From assembly GCA_036272935.1 (NCBI GenBank), contig DATAXP010000157.1:1-12323 (forward strand): a DNA stretch of 12,323 nt, given 5' to 3'. Below are positions 7,011 through 12,323 of the stretch, in pieces. This DNA comes from DATAXP01 sp036272935 (GTDB taxonomy: Bacteria > Planctomycetota > Planctomycetia > Pirellulales > PNKZ01). A program made the translations under genes and the position numbers. The first letter of the stretch is position 1. Each line of letters begins with the position of its first letter. Below the pieces are notes generated by a model. The model ran no database searches, was not told the DNA's origin, and worked only from the letters and a program-made list of their open reading frames with translations.

Positions 7011-10000
7011 GGCTGTGTTTCCAATTCGAGATGATCGAGCCCGCCGGTATCGAGAAAGAACCGTTCGTCGGCCAGCGTTCGCCAGCCGAACAGCACGTTC
7101 CGCCCCAGACATGCCGGTTCGCCGGCGACCGTGCCCGAAACCGAATCGATCGTCAGGCACTCTTCGACCTGCGCGGCCGAGCGCACCCGGCGCAGTCGCA
7201 CGCTCACGTCGATCGGCCCAAGCTGGCCGGCCAGGTCGACCCGCAACTGGTAGATCGGCGTGGCTCGGGCGCGGGGATCGTCGCTTGGCGTGCGACCAAT
7301 GAGCATTCGCTGCGACGCGACCTTGAATTCGATCGCATCGCGTGAGTCGGCTTCAATCGGGCGAAACAGCGTTCGCTCTCGACGCAGTTGCCCGTTGGCC
7401 TCGGTCATCGCGCCCCAGTAGTAGCTGCCGCGCGCGGCGCCATCTTCGGTGTGAAACTGGAACTGCGGCAGCCAGCCATGCGCGGCCAGAAAATTCACCG
7501 CCGCTCCCACGACCACGGCGCTCTTGGGATCGACGATCCGCCCCGGCGCGCTGCCATCGGCCGCCTGGTACGGATACCAGTTGCCGGCGTAGTAATGGTG
7601 CATCGGCACGATGCGCGAATCGGGCAGCGGCAGATAGCCGCGGATCATCTCGCGCAGCGCTTCGAGCTTCGTCGGCTGCCCGGCCAGCAGCACCACGTCG
7701 CAATCGTGGGCAACGATGCGTTGGCAATAATCCCGCAGCAAATCGTCGAACACGTCGCCGGCCACTTCGCGGAACCGCTCTGGATCGCAGGTCAAGCGCA
7801 GGTCCTGCCACAGGTTGTAGTAGCCGGCGCCGCGCAACTGGTTGCACGCCGTCCCCAACAGTTCGAGGATCGCCGGATCGACAATCGCCGGATCCGTATG
7901 CGAGATTGCCGCTGTACGGTCGTTTTCGGCCGCGCGTTGCAGGTACGTCTCGGCCAGCGGCATCAGCAGCCGGCTCATCCACTCGATGCGCTGCGCGCGG
8001 AATCCTCGATTCCGTGGCACCTCGGGACCGAACAACAATAGTGCGTCGGCCGGCTCGATGCCCAGGGTGCTCACCAGGGTCGGCACGATGATGCGCTCGA
8101 GCAGCCGCTTCACCAATTCGTCGCCGGCAGTGGTCACGCTGTCGCGGTGCAGGACACGTCCTTCCAGCGAATCGGACACTCCGGCCCGACATTGGTAAGC
8201 GGCGATCATCAGGTTGCTGGTGCCGCCGCCGATGTCAATGCACGCGATGCGCACTTCCGGTGTGCGTGCCTCGGCAGGCGATGGTGTTTGTGAAGGTCGC
8301 GCAATCGACGGCTCGTGCCGTCCCAGCAGTGAGAACCAGAGTCGGGCGTCCTGGCCAAGGATTTGCAACTCGCTCCACAGATATGCCAGGTGCACGGCAC
8401 TGGCTTCGTCGATGCCAAAATGCAGCGCGACGCCCCGCCGCTGCCGCTTCCCCAGCGTGCGCTGGAAGATTTGGATCGCCCGTTCGGCCTGTGCCTGCCA
8501 GCACTCACGTTCCGCCTGGAACATGCCCGAGGGGAACGACAAGCTGAGACTGCGAAGCTCGCGCGCCCGGCCGGCATCTCCGGCGCGCATCCGGTAGCGG
8601 GGCGAGTTCGCAAAGCAATAGGCCTGGCAAAGCAGCTCATACAAGGCGGCCGCCATCAACACGCGCGGCGGGTGCCGCGGCTTGGCGGGATCGATCTCCT
8701 CGGGCGGCAGCGCTTCGGGCATGTCGGCGGAGTGTGGCGCATCGGCATTGCCGCTATGCAAATAGGCCAGCATCCTCCCGGCGAGTTTCGTCGCGAATGC
8801 CCCCGTGCGGCTGCGATCGTAGGGATCGGCCATGTGCCAGAACGCTCCTTCGAGCCAGCTCTCGTCGTCGGCCCACAGATAACGCTTGGGTGAGCTCACG
8901 CCCAACCTCAATTCGCCGTGCAGATTGATGTGCTGCCCCAAATCGTCCGACTCGCGACCGATGCGGGCCAGCGACAGATCCTCGAACAGATCGGGCTGCA
9001 CACAACGGCTGCGCTCGCGAACCACGTGCTTGCGCCGCAGAAGCGTGCGCAACGTCTGGCCGACGTATTCGGTTTGTTCGATCGGCGCCGGCGTCTGATA
9101 GGGTGCATTGCACCAGCGCGTCTTCGATGAGAACCACTGTGCCGCAGGATTATCGCGCGGCTGCCCCTGGGCGTCCCAGGCATCGAGCCGGTAGCGATCG
9201 AGCAACTCGAACGGCATCATCTTTGCCGGCGCGGCAAGCTCGGCCGACGCTTCGAGCAGCAGCGCGCCACTGCGGCTGTTGCCGAAATCGACCACCAGGT
9301 CAACGGCCAATGCCTCGCCGGCGGTTGCCGCGCCGGCACGGTCACTGACCACGGCAGGCGCCGAGTGAACGATTTCGCCGGGGGCCACAACATGCGGAGC
9401 GGCCTCCGCGCCCGCCGTTGCCATAGAAACCGGCGGTGCGGTCGTGCCATTCGCCACCACGGCGGAAGCCGGCTTGGCAGCGACGACGACCGTTTCTATC
9501 GCTGACTTGCCAGCTTCGATTTGCTCGGCACCTGGCTCGGCACCTGGCTCGGCGGCGGCCGACGCGGCGATCGCTTGCGATTTCGGCGATTCGTACTGAC
9601 GGCCGGCATCGACCGGTCTTGCCAGCACCACGAAGCGCGTGCTCGCCCGACCGGCCCAGAAAAGTGCCACCGCGACGAACAAAACCGCTGCGATCAACAC
9701 GGCGGCTGCTGCTACTCGGCGTCGCGCTCGGCGCGGCGGCGTGATCACTGCGCATCCCGGGCATCGTGGCTTGCCCTTCGCCGCACACAGAAAAAGCTGT
9801 CGGCATTCGGGATTCTTACAGATCGCTGCCGTGGCCGGCTGCGGATGTTTGCGACGGAATCCCCAGCACCACGCCAGCCGCCACGGTCCTGCCGTCTCGC
9901 GATACTTGACAAAACATCCTTCGCGCACTCCCGAGCCATCGTCCTTTTCCAAGTTCATCAATGCCGAGCGGGCGGCACGCAGCACCGCTTGCTCGTGCAG

Positions 10001-10315
10001 CGACGAGGGCTTTGCTTGCTCGAACCGCTCGAGCAACTTTGCCAGTTCGGCCCTGCATGCTCCGGCAAGATCGACCCGCGTTGCGGGGATGCAGGCTGCA
10101 TCGGCGAGCCGCCCCTGCTGCTCGTCGCGCAGAAAGAATCGCACTTCGCCGCTGTTCTCCCAGGCCGGCTCGGCCACCAGATCACCACACCAGCGTCGCA
10201 GTACGGCGTAGTTCGCCCTGGAGCGGTCAAGCATCGGCACGCCAGGCTCCAGTGCAATCGGTTCGAAGTCGCATGCGCCTTGCGACAGATCAATGCGCAG
10301 AACGTGAGCGCTCAT
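7004..10315 (-). CDS. srfB: SrfB-family Hsp70-like ATPase with zinc ribbon and TM helix
   Basis: The product has 1103 residues. Residues about 340-1103 match the virulence factor SrfB family of Salmonella and relatives, an actin/Hsp70-fold ATPase group of unknown biochemical role. Nucleotide-site motifs are visible: phosphate 1 VDFGNSRSG (342-350), phosphate 2 IDIGGGTSNLMI (693-704), and an adenosine-type motif VVLLAGQPTKLEAL (874-887). Family landmarks include SSPKRYLWADDE (474-485) and LSFPSGMFQAE (592-602). The gap of about 340 residues between the two phosphate motifs is much longer than in Hsp70 and is typical of SrfB. Ahead of this sits an unusual N-terminus: a globular part (1-160), a CGNR-like zinc ribbon (C166-x4-C171-x5-C177-x7-C185-x2-C188), a basic RRARRR stretch, one transmembrane helix (201-221), and an Ala/Pro/Val-rich linker (about 235-338). 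With the basic side next to the ribbon, the ribbon is predicted cytoplasmic, which would place the ATPase across the membrane unless topology is reversed. A GGGAGA lies 6 nt before the ATG. It is flanked by the 520-residue gene and the GrpE-like gene. Confidence 0.88.
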   Translation of the reverse strand: MSAHVLRIDLSQGACDFEPIALEPGVPMLDRSRANYAVLRRWCGDLVAEPAWENSGEVRFFLRDEQQGRLADAACIPATRVDLAGACRAELAKLLERFEQAKPSSLHEQAVLRAARSALMNLEKDDGSGVREGCFVKYRETAGPWRLAWCWGFRRKHPQPATAAICKNPECRQLFLCAAKGKPRCPGCAVITPPRRARRRVAAAAVLIAAVLFVAVALFWAGRASTRFVVLARPVDAGRQYESPKSQAIAASAAAEPGAEPGAEQIEAGKSAIETVVVAAKPASAVVANGTTAPPVSMATAGAEAAPHVVAPGEIVHSAPAVVSDRAGAATAGEALAVDLVVDFGNSRSGALLLEASAELAAPAKMMPFELLDRYRLDAWDAQGQPRDNPAAQWFSSKTRWCNAPYQTPAPIEQTEYVGQTLRTLLRRKHVVRERSRCVQPDLFEDLSLARIGRESDDLGQHINLHGELRLGVSSPKRYLWADDESWLEGAFWHMADPYDRSRTGAFATKLAGRMLAYLHSGNADAPHSADMPEALPPEEIDPAKPRHPPRVLMAAALYELLCQAYCFANSPRYRMRAGDAGRARELRSLSLSFPSGMFQAERECWQAQAERAIQIFQRTLGKRQRRGVALHFGIDEASAVHLAYLWSELQILGQDARLWFSLLGRHEPSIARPSQTPSPAEARTPEVRIACIDIGGGTSNLMIAAYQCRAGVSDSLEGRVLHRDSVTTAGDELVKRLLERIIVPTLVSTLGIEPADALLLFGPEVPRNRGFRAQRIEWMSRLLMPLAETYLQRAAENDRTAAISHTDPAIVDPAILELLGTACNQLRGAGYYNLWQDLRLTCDPERFREVAGDVFDDLLRDYCQRIVAHDCDVVLLAGQPTKLEALREMIRGYLPLPDSRIVPMHHYYAGNWYPYQAADGSAPGRIVDPKSAVVVGAAVNFLAAHGWLPQFQFHTEDGAARGSYYWGAMTEANGQLRRERTLFRPIEADSRDAIEFKVASQRMLIGRTPSDDPRARATPIYQLRVDLAGQLGPIDVSVRLRRVRSAAQVEECLTIDSVSGTVAGEPACLGRNVLFGWRTLADERFFLDTGGLDHLELETQPC
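9523..9553. repeat. 12-bp tandem repeat in the SrfB linker
   Basis: The plus-strand unit GCTCGGCACCTG occurs twice in full (9523-9534, 9535-9546) and then partially (9547-9553). It encodes the repeated AEPG of the Ala/Pro-rich linker between the membrane helix and the ATPase of SrfB (residues about 257-264). Because the unit is a multiple of three, copy changes keep the frame. Confidence 0.8.
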
Positions 10316-10369
10316 GAGGGTTCTCCCATGTTCGAGGAACGTGAAGACCGACCAACCGCCGGAATGCGA

Positions 10370-10383
10370 CGGGCGCGCGCCCG
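10370..10383. other. GC palindrome between operon genes
   Basis: CGGGCGCGCGCCCG is a perfect 14-bp palindrome lying 7 nt past the stop of the 520-residue gene and 55 nt before srfB. In RNA it could form a 5-bp stem with a 4-nt loop. There is no U-tract, so it is a weak candidate for attenuation or mRNA processing between the two genes, not a clear terminator. In such GC-rich DNA it may also be chance. Confidence 0.3.
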
Positions 10384-10390
10384 GCTGGCG

Positions 10391-11953
10391 TTATTGATCG
10401 GGTGGCCGCAGTTGACCGAGGTTCAGCGGCTCGCTGAAGAATGTCTGGTAGCCGAGAGCGACAACCGCCCACACAAATACATGCGCGGGGTGCCACTGGG
10501 GATCGACCGACAACTCGATCGCGGGCGCCGCTCCAGGGCTGGTCCTGCGCGGCACTTCAACGGTGCAGAGCGGCGATAGATCGCTGGGGATTGCATTGTG
10601 TGCCGGCATCTCGCGCAGCACGGCAAGCACCGAGCGGTTGGTGATCGACGCAGCCGGCCAGGTCCAGCGCGCCTGGCAGGTGTGCGGCCCCGCCCAACGC
10701 AATCCGTCGTCGGCCGCGCAGGCCAGGCCCGACTTGGTGAGCGGCAGGATCTCGCGCTCCACCCAGTCGCTGACGATGCGCTGATGGTGCGGCACGTGGC
10801 TGCAAAGGTCGGCAACGAGTTCGCAATCGAACAGCTCGCGGAACCGGGCGAGGTCATGATCGAGCACCGCTTGCACCAAGGCATGCCGCCGCTCGATCCG
10901 CGCCTGGCGGAGCCTTTCGTCGTGAGCGGCGAGGCGCGATCGCAACTCGTCGGGCAAGGGATAATCGCACAAGCAAGCATCGGTCCGCGCCGCGGCGATT
11001 TCGTCGCCGTCGCCGAGTTCGAGCGCCTCGGCGAGCCTTCCGATGGCTGCAGCTCGCGCGGTCGCCTCGTCCCGCAAAGGCTGAACCTGCGCCGCGTCGT
11101 TGCAACCGGCGAGCAATGATTCGTCCCATAGTTCCAGCACCCGCTGGTCGCGTTCGTCGGGCGGCAACGAACGAAGCGCGTCGATCGCCACGATCCGCGC
11201 CGCGCGTCGCTGCGCCAAAGCGACACGCTCCGCCCGCTCGGCAGTGACAAGCGCCTGCCCCTTCGCCGCCACGACATCCGCCCAGGCTGCCAGCAGACGG
11301 CGCTCCGAAACCGGTTCCAGCGCCGCGGTCTCCAGGACGCGCATCGCTTCCAATCGCTGCCGCGCGAGCGCGATCCGCTGCGGCAGCTTTGCGTGGTAGT
11401 TGCTGGGCAGGTAGCGTAGACACGCGGCAATCTGCTGTTCGCCGGCAAATGTCGGCGCTTGCGCCAACCGGTTAAGCCAGCGCATGCGCTTCATGCGCAG
11501 CTTGGCCAGCCGATAGTGGCCACGCAGCGTTTCCAGCCGCGAGTCGCCGAGCGATTCCGCACACTTCCACAGATGGCGTAGTTGTTGGTCGGCAGCGAAC
11601 GTCGGCGCCTCGCTCATCGCAGCCAACAGGCCGTTGATCTGCACGAAGTTCTCTTGTCGCTGGCGGCGGCGCTCGCGAGCGGCGTGCAGTCGATCGGCCA
11701 GCGGCGGCTCGCCATCGCGGAGTAACTGTTGCCACAAGGCGGCGATCACCGCTTCGTCGCTCCTCGGGTCGTCGAGCATCGCTTCCAGGCGCTCGGCGGC
11801 TTCGAGCGTCTCGAATCGTTGACGGCAGTGGTTTGCCGCCGGTAGCGACTCGATCAGTGCGCGGTGCTGAAGCCAAAGCTGCGAGAACTCGGGCCACTGC
11901 CGCGCGGCAGCCGCTCCTTCGAGCGAGCGCAGGGCGCGGGCTGCTAAGATCAT
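10391..11953 (-). CDS. Helical-repeat protein with beta-rich C-terminal domain
   Basis: I do not recognise a named family. The 520-residue product is mostly alpha-helical, rich in Ala, Arg and Leu, with no signal peptide or membrane segment. Units of about 47-55 residues recur, each with a Leu-Trp or similar pair (LW at 26, 73, 128 and 275, AW at 223) followed by an Arg-rich helix and a Leu/Ala helix. APTFAADQQLRHLW (116-129) and APTFAGEQQIAACL (166-179) are clearly duplicated, 50 residues apart. From about 415 the character changes to an Ig/FN3-like beta pattern (ARWTWP, CTVEVPRR, VFVWAVVALGYQTFFSEPLNLG). The gene is first in the operon, 75 nt before srfB, so it is likely a partner or scaffold of SrfB. 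The start is uncertain: ATG at 11953 lies at the edge of an intergenic repeat without a strong ribosome site, and the frame stays open upstream (GWAARAAESGDPADR) without an ATG. A truncated N-terminus is therefore possible. Salmonella SrfA or SrfC could occupy the same position, but I see no P-loop that would indicate SrfC. Confidence 0.7.
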   Translation of the reverse strand: MILAARALRSLEGAAAARQWPEFSQLWLQHRALIESLPAANHCRQRFETLEAAERLEAMLDDPRSDEAVIAALWQQLLRDGEPPLADRLHAARERRRQRQENFVQINGLLAAMSEAPTFAADQQLRHLWKCAESLGDSRLETLRGHYRLAKLRMKRMRWLNRLAQAPTFAGEQQIAACLRYLPSNYHAKLPQRIALARQRLEAMRVLETAALEPVSERRLLAAWADVVAAKGQALVTAERAERVALAQRRAARIVAIDALRSLPPDERDQRVLELWDESLLAGCNDAAQVQPLRDEATARAAAIGRLAEALELGDGDEIAAARTDACLCDYPLPDELRSRLAAHDERLRQARIERRHALVQAVLDHDLARFRELFDCELVADLCSHVPHHQRIVSDWVEREILPLTKSGLACAADDGLRWAGPHTCQARWTWPAASITNRSVLAVLREMPAHNAIPSDLSPLCTVEVPRRTSPGAAPAIELSVDPQWHPAHVFVWAVVALGYQTFFSEPLNLGQLRPPDQ

Positions 11954-11963
11954 GCGGTCGGCA

Positions 11964-12032
11964 GGGTCTCCCGACTCCGCCGCTCGGGCTGCCCACCCAC
12001 ACGCTCGGAGCGGGTCTCTGACCCTGGGTCTC
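11964..12032. repeat. Clustered GGGTCTC / GAGACCC repeats
   Basis: GGGTCTC occurs three times on the plus strand, at 11964-11970, 12012-12018 and 12026-12032. Two copies are part of small dyads: on the minus strand GTCGGGAGAC (GTC and GAC arms) and GTCAGAGAC (GTC and GAC arms). I recall similar GTCGGGAGACC and GTCAGAGACC phrases scattered between genes of Pirellula-like planctomycetes, so this is probably a dispersed intergenic repeat and not an operon-specific operator. Confidence 0.5.
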
Positions 12033-12069
12033 AGGCGGCAGGACGCAGCAGGCTACCGAGCGAATCGTT

Positions 12070-12144
12070 CGGAATGAGCGGCCATTGCGCCGAGCATTCG
12101 GCCGACTTCTGCATAAGCGGATGTCCATTCCGCGGCTCATTCCG
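12070..12144. repeat. 10-bp inverted repeat, 55-nt spacer
   Basis: CGGAATGAGC at 12070-12079 is matched exactly by its reverse complement GCTCATTCCG at 12135-12144. It lies about midway between the two divergent starts. It could be the end pair of a small degenerate element or a two-part regulator site; nothing further supports either reading. Confidence 0.45.
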
Positions 12145-12274
12145 GCGACCAGTATTCGCAATCTTTGCCATCGTCGATCCAGCAGGGCAATCGCATCAAA
12201 CTTTGCCGGCCAGCGCTAGTGCCAGCATTCTCATCGCCTGAAAATTGGTTGGCCGTACACTTGTCAGCCGTCCC

Positions 12275-12282
12275 GAGGAGGG
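12275..12282 (+). promoter_or_regulatory. Strong ribosome binding site
   Basis: GAGGAGGG stands 4 nt before the ATG at 12287. It is the strongest Shine-Dalgarno-like sequence in the window and is the main reason to call a gene start there, since only 12 codons are visible. Confidence 0.7.
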
Positions 12283-12286
12283 AAAA

Positions 12287-12323
12287 ATGGCCGCCGAAGA
12301 TTTACCGCCGCCTCGACTCCATT
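12287..12323 (+). CDS. Start of an unidentified plus-strand gene
   Basis: Twelve codons are visible (MAAEDLPPPRLH) before the window ends. The call rests on the strong GAGGAGGG ribosome site and on the divergent position beside the SrfB operon. The visible part has no signal peptide or motif, so no function can be assigned. It may or may not be functionally related to the SrfB operon across the shared intergenic region. Confidence 0.55.
   Translation, partial: MAAEDLPPPRLH

Larger units (their letters stand above)
11954..12286. other. Divergent intergenic region
   Basis: This 333-bp region lies between the minus-strand SrfB operon and a plus-strand gene, so it should hold both promoters. 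I see repeats (described separately) in 11964-12144 but no convincing sigma-70 -35/-10 pair on either strand and no RNA gene. The minus-strand frame that crosses it is out of frame with the helical-repeat gene and looks non-coding. Confidence 0.6.

Noticed and set aside
7011..7160. 50-residue N-terminal extension of the GrpE-like protein
   Set aside because: It lies wholly inside srfB in another frame and is Arg-rich; the ATG at 7010 overlapping the srfB stop is the typical coupled start.
10391..11953. SrfC or dynamin-like GTPase identity for the 520-residue protein
   Set aside because: No Walker A P-loop or GTPase motifs are visible, and the protein is a helical repeat with a beta-rich end.
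11472..12161. 229-codon minus-strand frame crossing the intergenic region
   Set aside because: It is out of frame with the helical-repeat protein and Arg/Ser/Pro-rich; its upstream half simply translates the intergenic repeat.
1..12323. CRISPR array, tRNA, rRNA or insertion sequence
   Set aside because: I found no regularly spaced repeats, no cloverleaf-like sequence and no transposase motif on reading both strands; short RNA genes cannot be fully excluded without a covariance search.

Overview
This is a high-GC bacterial window in which almost every gene is on the minus strand. The best taxonomic guess is Planctomycetota, probably Pirellulales-like. The guess rests on three things: the protein types (a short secreted protein ending in a domain I recall mainly from planctomycetes, and an SrfB protein with an extra zinc-ribbon and membrane N-terminus), long spurious antisense ORFs typical of high-GC coding DNA, and GTCGGGAGACC/GTCAGAGACC-type intergenic repeats. 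It is an inference, not a proof.

Right part (about 12290 down to 6420, minus strand). A three-gene operon encodes, in transcription order, a 520-residue helical-repeat protein, a 1103-residue SrfB-family Hsp70/actin-fold ATPase with an added zinc ribbon and single transmembrane helix, and a 196-residue protein whose coiled-coil start and C-terminal motifs resemble GrpE. The last two genes overlap by 7 nt. I read this as an undescribed, probably membrane-tethered chaperone-like machine: ATPase plus candidate nucleotide-exchange factor plus scaffold or adaptor. It is the most interesting part of the window. A 333-bp divergent intergenic region with repeats separates it from a plus-strand gene of which only 12 codons are visible.

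Middle part (6354 down to 5259). A decayed yhhJ-type ABC-2 permease carries an in-frame TAG, two frameshifts and a shortened N-terminus. Its usual ATPase and HlyD partners are not in the window, and the SrfB operon ends 65 nt upstream of it.

Left part (5182 down to 1). A phosphoketolase gene, a DUF2252 gene and a frameshifted secreted SnoaL-like gene follow at gaps of about 41 and 47 nt and look like one transcription unit. Phosphoketolase turns xylulose-5-P or fructose-6-P into acetyl-P. Close to the left edge, also on the minus strand, an incomplete gene resembles replication-relaxation family proteins. No tRNA, rRNA, CRISPR array or transposase was found.
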